Assembly: GCF_043195135.1 (NCBI RefSeq)
Contig: NZ_JBAFWP010000017.1
DNA: 64,000 nt
Source: NCEH01 sp043195135
GTDB taxonomy: Bacteria > Pseudomonadota > Alphaproteobacteria > Rhizobiales > Xanthobacteraceae
Strand: one strand, 5' to 3'
Positions 17,845-27,136 of the stretch are shown here, piece after piece (position 1 is the stretch's first letter; every line of letters starts with the position of its first letter). Position numbers and translations under genes: made by a program. Below the pieces are notes generated by a model. It had not been told where the DNA came from. It ran no database searches and saw only the letters and a list, made by a program, of their open reading frames with translations.

Positions 17845-18288
17845 ATGGTGTGGGGGCAGCTTGCTCTGGTGGACGCGGCGCTGTTTGCCGGTGCCGCCTT
17901 TTATATCAACGTGGCGGAACAGCCGGCGCGGGCGCAGCTCGATCCGGCCGCGCAACTGCGCCAGTGGAAGCCCGCCTATCAGCGCGGCTTCGCCATGCAG
18001 GCGAGCCTGGCGCTGCTCGGCTTCGTGCTGGGCGCAATCGCCTTTGCCGTTTCGGGCCAGTGGCGCTGGATGGCCGGCGGCGTGCTGATGCTGGCCAATT
18101 GGCCCTTCACGCTCATCGCCATCCTGCCCACCAATCGCCGCCTGATGGCGACGGCGGAGGCGCAGGCCGGCGCGGACAGCGCCCATCTGATCGCCTGCTG
18201 GGGGCAATTGCATATGGTGCGCACCGGCCTCGGGGTCGTGGCCACCCTGGTTTTTCTCTGGGCGTCGCTGAGCGGCACGGGCGCGTGA
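17845..18288 (+). CDS. DUF1772 integral membrane protein
   Basis: This 147-residue protein has about four predicted membrane helices: LALVDAALFAGAAFYINVA, FAMQASLALLGFVLGAIAFAV, WMAGGVLMLANWPFTLIAIL and MVRTGLGVVATLVFLWASL. The PTNRRLMAT segment between helices three and four is typical of DUF1772, which includes fungal anthrone-oxygenase-like proteins (family knowledge). No catalytic role is established for bacterial members. It lies 47 bp after ruvC and 10 bp before ruvA, so it is probably transcribed with the ruv genes, although nothing links it to recombination. AGGGGA lies before the ATG. Confidence 0.8.
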   Translation: MVWGQLALVDAALFAGAAFYINVAEQPARAQLDPAAQLRQWKPAYQRGFAMQASLALLGFVLGAIAFAVSGQWRWMAGGVLMLANWPFTLIAILPTNRRLMATAEAQAGADSAHLIACWGQLHMVRTGLGVVATLVFLWASLSGTGA

Positions 18289-18298
18289 AGGCTCCATC

Positions 18299-18916
18299 AT
18301 GATCGGCAAGCTGAAGGGCGTCATCGACAGCCAGGGCGAGGACCATGTGATCCTCGACGTGCACGGCGTCGGCTATCTCGTCCATGCCTCCGCCCGCACG
18401 CTCCAGGGCCTGCCGCGAGCGGGAGAGGCGGCGGTGCTGTTCATCGAAACCTTCGTGCGCGAGGACCAGATCCGCCTGTTCGGCTTCGTCAGCGAGGAAG
18501 AGCGTGAATGGTTTCGCCTGTTGCAGGCGGTGCAGGGCATCGGCACCAAGACCGCGCTCGCCGTGCTCTCCACCTTGCGCCCCGCCGAGCTGGCGCAGGC
18601 CATCGCGCTGGGCGACAAGGCGACGGTGGCGCGCGCGCCCGGCGTCGGCCCGCGCGTCGCGACACGTATCGTCACCGAGCTGAAGGACAAGACGCCGGCG
18701 CTCTCCGGGCTCGATCCGGCGCTCGCCCAGCTGGCCGGCGAGATCGCGGGCGAGCGGGTGGCGGCGCCGGTGGCGGATGCCATCTCCGCCCTCACCAATC
18801 TCGGCTATGGCCAGCCCCAGGCGGCGGCGGCCATCGCCGCGGCGGTGCGCGGCGGCGGGGACGGGGCGACGACCGAGACGCTGATCCGCCTGGGATTGCG
18901 CGAGCTGGCGAAATGA
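18299..18916 (+). CDS. ruvA: Holliday junction branch-migration protein RuvA
   Basis: RuvA binds four-way DNA junctions and loads the RuvB motor. The 205-residue chain has domain I (MIGKLKGVIDSQGEDHVILDVHGVGYLVH), the acidic pin region, helix-hairpin-helix motifs in domain II (LQAVQGIGTKTALAVLS; VARAPGVGPRVATRIVTELK), and domain III, which contacts RuvB (VADAISALTNLGY). The stop abuts, with no intervening base, the stop of a convergent VOC gene. The 531-bp separation from ruvB is therefore unusual. Confidence 0.97.
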   Translation: MIGKLKGVIDSQGEDHVILDVHGVGYLVHASARTLQGLPRAGEAAVLFIETFVREDQIRLFGFVSEEEREWFRLLQAVQGIGTKTALAVLSTLRPAELAQAIALGDKATVARAPGVGPRVATRIVTELKDKTPALSGLDPALAQLAGEIAGERVAAPVADAISALTNLGYGQPQAAAAIAAAVRGGGDGATTETLIRLGLRELAK

Positions 18917-19312
18917 TCAGGGCAGGTTGAGCTGCCAGGACACGCCGTAGCGATCCTTGAGCCAGGCGAATTTCCGGCTGAATCCGTAATCATCCAGCGG
19001 CATCAGCGCCGCACCGTCGGCCAGGAGAGCGGCAGCGAGGCTTTCGATCTGCTCCGCGCTCTCGCACGTGACGAAGAAGGAAAACGACGGCGTGAAGGTG
19101 AAGGCATGCGCCACGAAGCTGTCGGTGCACATCACCTCCTGCCCGGCGAGCGTGAAGAGCGCGGTCAGGATCGAGCCCTCCGGGCCCGGGCCCTCGGGCC
19201 CGTAGCGGCGCACCTCGCCGACCGAGCTGCCGGGGAACAGTGACAGATAGAAGGTCATGGCCTCCTCGGCCTTGCCCTCGAACATCAGGAACGGGCGGAT
19301 GGTGGCGCTCAT
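18917..19312 (-). CDS. VOC (glyoxalase/PhnB-like) superfamily protein
   Basis: This 131-residue protein belongs to the PhnB-like branch of the vicinal-oxygen-chelate fold. Signs are the start MSATIRPFLMFEGKAEEAMTFY, FPGSSVGEVRRYGPEGPGPEGS, the FSFFVTCESAEQIESLAAAL repeat, and the end FSRKFAWLKDRYGVSWQLNLP. The usual metal His/Glu set is incomplete, so enzymatic activity is uncertain. It is transcribed against the ruv genes and sits exactly between ruvA and ruvB; its 3' end touches that of ruvA. It has no visible functional tie to recombination and probably marks an insertion into the ruvAB pair. Confidence 0.85.
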   Translation of the reverse strand: MSATIRPFLMFEGKAEEAMTFYLSLFPGSSVGEVRRYGPEGPGPEGSILTALFTLAGQEVMCTDSFVAHAFTFTPSFSFFVTCESAEQIESLAAALLADGAALMPLDDYGFSRKFAWLKDRYGVSWQLNLP

Positions 19313-19447
19313 GGCGGCTCCTCTGCGAGGACCGGCCAGCAGGGGCCGGCTTCGATTGACCCTGGGGCAGGAGACAGAAACCTAGGCAGGATGGCCGCGG
19401 CCTCCTAGAGTCTTTCGCACACGCCTGAAAGAGTCTCGACCGATTCC

Positions 19448-20482
19448 ATGAACCCACGCCTCCTGACGCCGGAAAAGCGCGACGACGATACCGCAGACAC
19501 GACGCTGCGGCCGCAGCGGCTCGCCGATTTCGTCGGCCAGGCGCAGGCGCGGGCGAACCTGGAAATCTTCATCAAGGCCGCGCGCGCCCGCCAGGAAGCG
19601 CTGGACCACGTGCTGTTCGTCGGCCCGCCGGGCCTCGGCAAGACCACGCTCGCCCAGATCATGGCGCGGGAAATGGGGGTGGGCTTCCGCTCCACGTCCG
19701 GTCCGGTGATCGCCAAGGCGGGGGATCTTGCCGCCATCCTCACCAATCTTGAGGAGCGCGACGTCCTGTTCATCGACGAGATCCACCGTTTGTCCCCGGC
19801 GGTGGAGGAAATCCTCTATCCCGCCATGGAGGATTATGAACTGGACCTCGTGATCGGCGAGGGGCCGGCGGCGCGCTCGGTGAAGATCTCGCTGCCGAAA
19901 TTCACGCTGGTCGGCGCGACCACCCGCTCCGGGCTCCTGACCACGCCATTGCGCGACCGGTTCGGCATTCCGGTGCGGCTCGGCTTTTATACGGTCGAGG
20001 AGCTGGAATTCATCGTCTCGCGCGGCGCGCGGGTGTTCGGCATCGGGATTGCGGCGGACGGGGCGCGGGAGATCGCCATGCGCGCGCGGGGCACGCCCCG
20101 CATCGCCGGCCGCCTGCTGCGGCGGGTGCGCGATTTCGCTCTGGTGGCCGAGGTCGAGACCATCGACCGCGCCATCGCCGATCGCGCCCTCTCAGCGCTT
20201 GAGGTGGACAGCGCCGGGCTCGACGCCATGGACCGGCGCTATCTCAACGTGATTGCGGAATTCTACGCCGGCGGGCCGGTGGGGGTGGATACGCTGGCGG
20301 CGGCGCTCTCCGAGCCGCGCGACGCCATCGAGGAGATCGTCGAGCCGTTCCTGGTGCAGAAGGGCTTCATCCAGCGCACGCCGCGCGGCCGCATGCTCAC
20401 CTCCGGGGCCTATCGCCATCTCGGCCTGCCGGAGCCGCAGCGACCATCCTCCGCCTTGCCTCTGTTCGACGAGGAAGAGTAG
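19448..20482 (+). CDS. ruvB: Holliday junction branch-migration helicase RuvB
   Basis: RuvB is the AAA+ hexameric motor that drives branch migration with RuvA. The 344-residue protein has the entry motif TLRPQRLADFVGQAQA, Walker A GPPGLGKTTLA (about residues 58-68), Walker B FIDEIHRLSP (about 107-116), sensor 1 GATTRSGLL, arginine finger RDRFGI, and the C-terminal winged helix ending FIQRTPRGRML. Because ruvA lies 531 bp upstream behind an antisense gene, ruvB probably needs its own promoter. I could not identify one confidently. Confidence 0.97.
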   Translation: MNPRLLTPEKRDDDTADTTLRPQRLADFVGQAQARANLEIFIKAARARQEALDHVLFVGPPGLGKTTLAQIMAREMGVGFRSTSGPVIAKAGDLAAILTNLEERDVLFIDEIHRLSPAVEEILYPAMEDYELDLVIGEGPAARSVKISLPKFTLVGATTRSGLLTTPLRDRFGIPVRLGFYTVEELEFIVSRGARVFGIGIAADGAREIAMRARGTPRIAGRLLRRVRDFALVAEVETIDRAIADRALSALEVDSAGLDAMDRRYLNVIAEFYAGGPVGVDTLAAALSEPRDAIEEIVEPFLVQKGFIQRTPRGRMLTSGAYRHLGLPEPQRPSSALPLFDEEE

Positions 20483-20550
20483 GTCTTGTCGCCGTCCCGC
20501 GCATGCGGCGGGGCGCAGGGGCTGATCGGCGCAACGGCGAGAGAGACGGC

Positions 20551-21078
20551 ATGAAGAACGACATCAGCGGCGAACGCGCGACGGCACCGGGTGAATTGGA
20601 GGCATATCCCCATCTCTCGGGACGCCTCATTCCCGGCGGCCATGCGCTGGTCCTGCGGGTCTATTACGAGGACACCGATTTCTCCGGCATCGTCTACCAC
20701 GCCAATTATCTGAAATTCATGGAGCGCGGCCGCTCCGATTATATCCGCCTGCTGGGGGTCGCGCAGGGCGCCTTGTTCGCGGAAGCCGCCGCGGAAGCGC
20801 CCGGCTTTCACTTCGTCGTGCGCTCCATGCAGCTCGATTTCCTGAAACCCGCCCGCATCGACGACGTGCTGGAGGTGGTGACGCTGTCCAAGGAAGTGGC
20901 CGGCGCCTCCATCATGCTGGGCCAGAGCGTGCGGCGGAACGGCGAGCTTCTGGTCTCGGCCAATGTCCGCGTGGCCTTTGTATCCCAAGGGCGCGCGCGC
21001 CGCATTCCCGATGCCCTGCGCCTGGCGACCCTGGCCGACGCGGAGCGTGCGGCGCAGGACGTTGCAGCGCAGCGCTAA
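20551..21078 (+). CDS. ybgC: tol-pal-associated acyl-CoA thioesterase YbgC
   Basis: This 175-residue hotdog-fold thioesterase hydrolyses short acyl-CoA or acyl-ACP esters and is typically co-encoded with Tol-Pal. The family signature RVYYEDTDFSGIVYHANYLKFMERGR contains the catalytic aspartate, followed by RSDYIRLLG and SMQLDFLKPARIDD. An in-frame start 48 bp upstream is possible; the ATG at 20551 is preferred because GAGAGAGA lies just before it. The N-terminal 25 residues are not conserved. Confidence 0.92.
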   Translation: MKNDISGERATAPGELEAYPHLSGRLIPGGHALVLRVYYEDTDFSGIVYHANYLKFMERGRSDYIRLLGVAQGALFAEAAAEAPGFHFVVRSMQLDFLKPARIDDVLEVVTLSKEVAGASIMLGQSVRRNGELLVSANVRVAFVSQGRARRIPDALRLATLADAERAAQDVAAQR

Positions 21079-21302
21079 CGCTTCCTTAAGCATGATCGTG
21101 TGTTCTCTGTCGCAGCGTCGCGCGATCTGCCGCGGCGCGGCGAAAATCCAGCGCGGTCAAAGTTTGGACAGAGTCCGCCGGTCAAAGGACCCGTCACTCT
21201 GGAAAACGCAAGCCGCAGGCGCCGACGGTGCAGGTCATGCTGCATCGCCGAGCGAAGCCGAGGATATGAGATGATGTCTGGCGAGAACGCGCGGTGCGGC
21301 CG

Positions 21303-22100
<798 letters not shown>

Positions 22101-22109
22101 GGACGCGCC

Positions 22110-22559
22110 ATGGGCATGTCGGCAGGCGGCGCGGGGGGATGGCAAGGACGGCGCTCGCGCCGGCGCCGGGTCTCCGTCATGGCGGAAATCAACGTGACGC
22201 CCATGGTGGACGTCATGCTGGTGCTGCTGATCGTGTTCATGGTGGCGGCGCCGCTGATGACCGTGGGCGTGCCCGTGGACCTGCCGCAGACCCAGGCCAA
22301 GTCCGTGGACCAGGACAAGGACCCGCTGACCATCTCGGTGAACGACAAGGGCCAGATCTTCATCCAGGACACCGAGATCAAGCTCGACGACCTAGTGGCG
22401 AAGCTCCAGGCCATCGCCAAGAACGGATTTGACGAGCGCATCTTCGTGCGCGGCGACAAGAAGGTGGACTACGGCACCGTGATGCGCGTCATGGGCCGCC
22501 TTTCGGGCGCCGGATTCAAGCGGGTCGCGCTGGTGACCGAGGTCGAACAAGGGGGTTGA
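22110..22559 (+). CDS. tolR: Tol-Pal system protein TolR (ExbD/TolR family)
   Basis: TolR is the single-span stator partner of TolQ. In the 149-residue protein a basic cytoplasmic N-terminus (WQGRRSRRRR) precedes the membrane helix INVTPMVDVMLVLLIVFMVA. This carries D34, the essential proton-path aspartate. The periplasmic domain (LTISVNDKGQIFIQDTEIKLDDL onward) ends with FKRVALVTEVEQGG. It is translated close behind tolQ, and its stop precedes tolA by 11 bp, supporting one operon. Confidence 0.96.
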   Translation: MGMSAGGAGGWQGRRSRRRRVSVMAEINVTPMVDVMLVLLIVFMVAAPLMTVGVPVDLPQTQAKSVDQDKDPLTISVNDKGQIFIQDTEIKLDDLVAKLQAIAKNGFDERIFVRGDKKVDYGTVMRVMGRLSGAGFKRVALVTEVEQGG

Positions 22560-22570
22560 GAAGGATCAGG

Positions 22571-23521
22571 ATGCGCGTCGGCTTAACCGCATCATCCATT
22601 GCGCACGGGGCCGTCCTCGTGTTCGCCTTGGTGTCCTTCTCGGGCCCGAGACCCTTTGACGCGCCTCCCACCGAGACGGTGGCGGTGGACGTGATCTCCG
22701 CCTCCGACCTGTCCCAGCTCACCAAGGGCAATCAGAAGGGCAAGAAGGCCGAGCCGCCGAAAGTGGTGGCCGAGAAGGTCGATACCCCCAAGCCCGCCGA
22801 CAATCCCGACCTCAAGGTCACCGACAAGGCCGAGGTGCAGCCGAGCGCCGCCGTGCCGCCGCCTCCGCCGCCCAAGGTGGAGGAGCAGAAGCCCACGCCG
22901 ACCCCGCCCAAGGCCGAGAAGCCGCCGGAGCCCAAGCCCGAGCAGCCGAAGGCGGACGAGGCGCTGAAGGCCGAGCCGAAGAAGGAAGAGCAGAAGCAGG
23001 AGGCCAAGGCCCCGCCGATGCCGCCGAAGAAGCCAGATCCGCCGAAGGAAGTGCCCAAGCAGGTGGCCGACGCCAAGACGCCCACCGACCAGAAGTTCGA
23101 CGTCGACAAGATCGCCGCCTTGCTGGACAAGCGCACGCCCCAGCGCAACGCGGCGGCGGCCGACGCCATTTCCCACACCGCCTCGCTCGGCGCGACCGCC
23201 GGCGTTGCCGCGACCTTGACTCAGAACGAGCTGGACGCGCTGCGGGCGCGCCTGCGCGAATGCTGGAACCCGCCCGTGGGCGCCGCCGAGGCGCAGGACA
23301 TGCAGGTGCTGATCCGCGTGAACTTCAATCAGGACGGGTCGGTCATCGGCAGCCCGGTGCAGATCGAAGGCTCCGCCTCGCCCTATGGACCCGCGTTCGC
23401 GGAGAGCGCGATCCGCGCCATCCGCCGCTGCTCGCCCTATTCCTTCCTGCCGCCCTCGAAATACGAGGTCTGGCGCACCATCGACATGACCTTCACGCCG
23501 CGCGACATGTTCCGTGGCTGA
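22571..23521 (+). CDS. tolA: Tol-Pal system protein TolA
   Basis: TolA links the TolQR motor to TolB/Pal at the outer membrane. It is 316 residues long. An N-terminal anchor helix (SSIAHGAVLVFALVSF) is followed by a long proline/lysine/glutamate-rich rod (about residues 55-185: repeated PPKVE, PPKAEKPPE and EEQKQEAK motifs). The C-terminal TonB/TolA-like domain has RLRECWNPPVG through RRCSPYSFLPPSKYEVWRTIDMTF. An upstream TTG overlapping the tolR stop could start it; the ATG at 22571 after AAGGATCAGG is preferred. The repetitive rod makes length comparisons unreliable. Confidence 0.93.
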   Translation: MRVGLTASSIAHGAVLVFALVSFSGPRPFDAPPTETVAVDVISASDLSQLTKGNQKGKKAEPPKVVAEKVDTPKPADNPDLKVTDKAEVQPSAAVPPPPPPKVEEQKPTPTPPKAEKPPEPKPEQPKADEALKAEPKKEEQKQEAKAPPMPPKKPDPPKEVPKQVADAKTPTDQKFDVDKIAALLDKRTPQRNAAAADAISHTASLGATAGVAATLTQNELDALRARLRECWNPPVGAAEAQDMQVLIRVNFNQDGSVIGSPVQIEGSASPYGPAFAESAIRAIRRCSPYSFLPPSKYEVWRTIDMTFTPRDMFRG

Positions 23522-23557
23522 GGCGTTCCGCACCCGATCTGCCGAAACGAGAAAAGA

Positions 23558-24919
23558 ATGACCCTTCTGAAGCGACCCGCACCGTTCGAGGCCTCCGGCA
23601 CCCTGCTGTCCCGCCGCGCCCTGGTGACGGCGGGGGGCGGCGCCGCGGCCGCCCTCGCCCTCGGCGGGCTCCCCGGACCGGCCCGGGCCGCGCTGAAGCT
23701 GGACATCACCTCCGGCACGCCGCAGCCGATCCCCATCGCCATCACCGACTTCATCGGCGAGGGCGAGGTGGGGCGCGGCGTCAGCCAGGTGGTGAGCGCC
23801 GATCTCAAGCGCTCCGGCCTGTTCGCGCCCATCGAGCCGAAGGCGTTCGTTGAGAACATCACCAATCCCGACCAGGCGCCGCGCTTCCAGGACTGGCGGG
23901 TGATCAACGCCCAGGGCCTCGTCACCGGCCGCGTCACGCGCCAGGGCGATGGCCGCCTGAAGGCCGAGTTCCGCCTGTGGGACGTGTTCGCCGGCCAGCA
24001 ATTGCTCGGCCAGCAATATTTCACCCAGCCGGAGAACTGGCGCCGGGTCGCCCACATCATCGCCGACGCCATCTATGAACGGCTGACCGGCGAGAAGGGC
24101 TATTTCGACACCCGCATCGTGTTCATCGACGAAAGCGGCTCGAAGGAGCGGCGCATCAAGCGCCTCGCCATCATGGACCAGGACGGCGCCAACGTGACCT
24201 ATCTCACGCGCGGCGACGATCTGGTGCTGACCCCGCGCTTCTCGCCGACCAGCCAGGAAATCACCTATATGTCCTATGGCCGGTCGGACCCGCGGGTCTA
24301 TCTCCTGAACATCGAGACCGGGCAGCGCGAGATCGTCGGCAATTTCCCCGGTATGAGCTTCTCGCCGCGCTTCTCGCCGGACGGCCAGCGCGTCATCATG
24401 AGCCTTCAGCAGGGCGGCAATTCCAACATCTTCGTCATGGACCTGCGCTCGAAGACCACGACCCGCCTCACCGACGTGGCGGCGATCGACACGGCGCCCT
24501 GCTATTCCCCGGACGGCCGCCAGATCTGCTTCGAAAGCGATCGCGGCGGCACTTCTCAGATCTACATCATGGGCGCCGACGGTTCGGGCGCGCGCCGCAT
24601 CTCGTTCGGCAATGCGCGCTATTCGACGCCGGTCTGGTCGCCGCGCGGCGACGTCATCGCCTTCACCCGGCAGGCGGAAGGGCGGTTCGGCATCGGCGTC
24701 ATGAAGACCGACGGCTCGGGCGAGCGGGTGCTGACGGAAGGCTATCACAACGAGGGGCCGACCTTCGCGCCCAACGGGCGGGTGATCATGTTCTTCCGCG
24801 ACCCGGCCGGATCCGCCGGGCCGCAGCTCTTCACCATCGACGTGACGGGCTATAACGAACAGCGCGTGCCGACGCCGAGCTACGCCTCGGATCCGGCCTG
24901 GTCGCCGCTGCGGTCCTGA
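23558..24919 (+). CDS. tolB: Tol-Pal system beta-propeller protein TolB
   Basis: TolB is the periplasmic propeller that cycles between Pal and the TolA complex. The 453-residue protein has an export signal with a twin-arginine look (SRRALVTAGGGAAAALALGG, arginines at 19-20), then the N-terminal TolB domain (LDITSGTPQPIPIAITDF). Six-bladed WD-like repeats follow, each with SPDG/SPTS turns: FSPTSQEITYMSY, FSPDGQRVIMSL, YSPDGRQICFESDRGG and WSPRGDVIAFTRQ. It ends YASDPAWSPLRS. It is 36 bp after tolA. Confidence 0.95.
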   Translation: MTLLKRPAPFEASGTLLSRRALVTAGGGAAAALALGGLPGPARAALKLDITSGTPQPIPIAITDFIGEGEVGRGVSQVVSADLKRSGLFAPIEPKAFVENITNPDQAPRFQDWRVINAQGLVTGRVTRQGDGRLKAEFRLWDVFAGQQLLGQQYFTQPENWRRVAHIIADAIYERLTGEKGYFDTRIVFIDESGSKERRIKRLAIMDQDGANVTYLTRGDDLVLTPRFSPTSQEITYMSYGRSDPRVYLLNIETGQREIVGNFPGMSFSPRFSPDGQRVIMSLQQGGNSNIFVMDLRSKTTTRLTDVAAIDTAPCYSPDGRQICFESDRGGTSQIYIMGADGSGARRISFGNARYSTPVWSPRGDVIAFTRQAEGRFGIGVMKTDGSGERVLTEGYHNEGPTFAPNGRVIMFFRDPAGSAGPQLFTIDVTGYNEQRVPTPSYASDPAWSPLRS

Positions 24920-25407
24920 TCCAGGCCCTTCGCCGCGCCGCTTCCCCGCGGCCGATCCTCCCGCCCCCTGTTGCCCTTGCGCCACAGATGCGCGCAAACG
25001 TATCCCATGGTTTCGCGCCATATTAAGGATAATGCCGCGATTTCAGGGGCTTGAGGTCGATTTCCGGAAAATGTCCAAAAGCGCGGCAAGCCCGCCTTTT
25101 GCGCCCCGCATCTTCGCCATCATGATGCCACGGCCCCGCACCACTGCTGCATTCGCCGCATGCGGGATGCGCCCTCACGCGGCACGGGCGACCGGCTGCC
25201 GGCCGCCGCCGGACGCCGGATCTCAAAAACCGGCGTCCCGCTGCGGTCGACGTCGCTCACCAAGCATTAACCACGAGAGACGGTAGCGACCCGCGAAGCG
25301 GGGTCCACCGCGCTCTGCGGACGCCGGACGGGGCCTGCGGAACCTTCGCTTAAGAAAGCGGCTGTTACACGAGGTCTCCGGCTTGCGTTGAGAAGGGAGT
25401 CACCGGA
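24920..25407. other. 488-bp spacer between tolB and pal
   Basis: No gene is supported here. The sequence contains several short AT-rich islands, such as CATATTAAGGATAATG near 25020, that could hold a promoter for pal, but no -35/-10 pair is convincing. GGGAG lies 10 nt before the pal ATG. The length suggests pal is transcribed separately from tolB. Confidence 0.5.
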
Positions 25408-25902
25408 ATGCGTTTCTTTGGTTTTGCTCGCGGCTTCCGGTTCGCCGCTCTATTCGGGTTCGCGCTGGCGCTCGCCGCCTGCGCCAATAATCCTGATCAG
25501 AACGCGGCGGGAGCCGGCGGCGCCGGCGGGCCTCCCGGTTCGCCGCAGGAATTCGTGGTGGCGGTGGGGGATCGCGTGTTCTTCGATACCGACCAGACCG
25601 ATCTCTCGGCCCAGGCGCGCGCCACGCTGGATCGCCAGGCCCAGTGGCTGCAACAGTACAATCGCTATACCTTCATCATCGAAGGTCACGCCGACGAGCG
25701 CGGCACCCGCGAATACAATATCGCCCTCGGCGCCCGCCGCGCCCAGAACGTGCGCGACTATCTCGCCTCGCGCGGCATCGACCCGGCGCGCATGCGCACC
25801 ATCTCCTACGGCAAGGAACGCCCGGTGGCGGTGTGCAACGACATCTCCTGCTGGTCGCAGAACCGCCGCGCCGTGACGGTGCTGAACACCGGCGGCTCCT
25901 GA
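25408..25902 (+). CDS. pal: peptidoglycan-associated lipoprotein Pal
   Basis: Pal is an outer-membrane lipoprotein that binds peptidoglycan and TolB. The 164-residue chain has a lipoprotein signal ending in the lipobox LAAC (Cys25), a glycine/proline/alanine linker, and an OmpA-C-like domain: RVFFDTDQTDLSAQARATLDRQAQWL, the diaminopimelate-binding EGHADERGTREYNIALGARRA, and RMRTISYGKERP. Length and order are typical. A hairpin follows the stop. Confidence 0.97.
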   Translation: MRFFGFARGFRFAALFGFALALAACANNPDQNAAGAGGAGGPPGSPQEFVVAVGDRVFFDTDQTDLSAQARATLDRQAQWLQQYNRYTFIIEGHADERGTREYNIALGARRAQNVRDYLASRGIDPARMRTISYGKERPVAVCNDISCWSQNRRAVTVLNTGGS

Positions 25903-25936
25903 TCCGCCGGCGGCGTCCTAAGCTCTCCCTTCGGCC

Positions 25937-25971
25937 GAGCCGGTGCCTTCGGGTGCCGGCTCCGTCGTTTT
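25937..25971 (+). terminator. probable terminator after pal (UUCG tetraloop)
   Basis: GAGCCGG (25937-25943) pairs with CCGGCTC (25956-25962). Two internal G-U pairs and two further G-C pairs close on a TTCG tetraloop, an exceptionally stable hairpin cap. A run of four T residues follows at 25968-25971. It would separate pal from cpoB. Confidence 0.5.
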
Positions 25972-26077
25972 CACGGGCGGGCGCGGGCCTCTCGGCGCGG
26001 TCTCCATCCCTGCGCGCCGGGTCACACTTTGGACGCGATCCCTGGGCAAAGCTGCAATAGATGCGGGGCTTTGAGCG

Positions 26078-27136
26078 ATGTCCCTCACGTCAACCCCTTT
26101 CGCGATTCGGACCATGATGCGCCCGCTTTCCGGTGCCCGAGCGCTCCTGTTCGCCGCCTGCCTGAGCCTGGCGGCCGGCGGCGCGCAGGCGCAGAACAAT
26201 CCCTTCGGCGACCTCTTCAAGCCGCCCGGCGCGGTCCAGAACGAGCAGGCCGCCGCTGCCGCGCAATCCGAGACCGTGCTGCGCATCGACCGGCTGGAAA
26301 ACCAGCTGCGTACGATGACCGGCCAGATCGAGGAATTGCAGTACCGCAACCAGCAGCTTGAACAGCAGGTGCGGCGCTTCCAGGAGGATGTGGAATACCG
26401 CCTCTCGGGCGGAAAGGGGCCGCGCCCCGCCGCGCCGACGGCCGGTGCCCCCGGTCCGGCCGGCGTGCCCGGCGCCGCGCCGGTGGCCGTGCCCCCCGCG
26501 GGGCCGCCGGTTGCCGCTCCGGTCGTTCCGGGCACCGGCAAGCGATCCGACGCCTTCGATCCGAACGAGGATCCGGTCGCGCCGGGCGCGCCCCAGCCCC
26601 TGGGCTCGCCGGCGAGCGCCTCCGCCGGCCTTGCCCGGCCGAGCGTGCCGCTGGAGATCGGCCCCGGCGGCGGCGCGGCGCCTCCGCGCGCGGGCGCGAA
26701 CGTCGCGGGCGCGGGCGTTCCGGGTGCGCAGACGGCCGCCCTCGCCCCCGCCGGCAGCGCGCGCGAGCTGTTCGATGCCGGCTACGGCCAGATCCAGCGC
26801 CAGGATTATGCGGCGGCGGAACAGACTTTCCGCCAGTTCCTCCAGGCCTACCCCTCCGACCGGCTGACCCCGGACGCGGTCTATATGCTCGGCGAGAGCC
26901 AGTTCCAGCGCCAGTCGTTCAAGGACGCGGCCGAGCTGTTCCTCCAGGTTTCGACCAAATATCCCAATTCCACCCGCGCGCCGGAATCGCTGCTGCGCTT
27001 GGGCCAATCGCTGGCCTCGCTGAACGAGCGCGAGGCGGCTTGCGCCACCTTCGGCGAAGTGGATCGCAAATATCCCCGCGCCTCCTCCACGGTGCGCCAG
27101 GCGGTGGAACGCGAGCAGAAGCGTGCCGGCTGCTGA
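26078..27136 (+). CDS. cpoB: cell division coordinator CpoB (YbgF)
   Basis: CpoB is the periplasmic Tol-Pal partner that couples outer-membrane constriction to peptidoglycan synthesis. The 352-residue chain has an export signal (SGARALLFAACLSLAAGGAQAQ). A trimerising coiled coil follows (VLRIDRLENQLRTMTGQIEELQYRNQQLEQQVRRF), then a long low-complexity Ala/Pro/Gly linker (about residues 110-225). The C-terminal TPR domain has ELFDAGYGQIQRQDYAAAEQTFRQFLQAYP and AVYMLGESQFQRQSF. The linker is longer than in E. coli YbgF. An internal ATG at 26114 is an alternative start. The 3' end overlaps the tilS start by 14 bp. Confidence 0.92.
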   Translation: MSLTSTPFAIRTMMRPLSGARALLFAACLSLAAGGAQAQNNPFGDLFKPPGAVQNEQAAAAAQSETVLRIDRLENQLRTMTGQIEELQYRNQQLEQQVRRFQEDVEYRLSGGKGPRPAAPTAGAPGPAGVPGAAPVAVPPAGPPVAAPVVPGTGKRSDAFDPNEDPVAPGAPQPLGSPASASAGLARPSVPLEIGPGGGAAPPRAGANVAGAGVPGAQTAALAPAGSARELFDAGYGQIQRQDYAAAEQTFRQFLQAYPSDRLTPDAVYMLGESQFQRQSFKDAAELFLQVSTKYPNSTRAPESLLRLGQSLASLNEREAACATFGEVDRKYPRASSTVRQAVEREQKRAGC

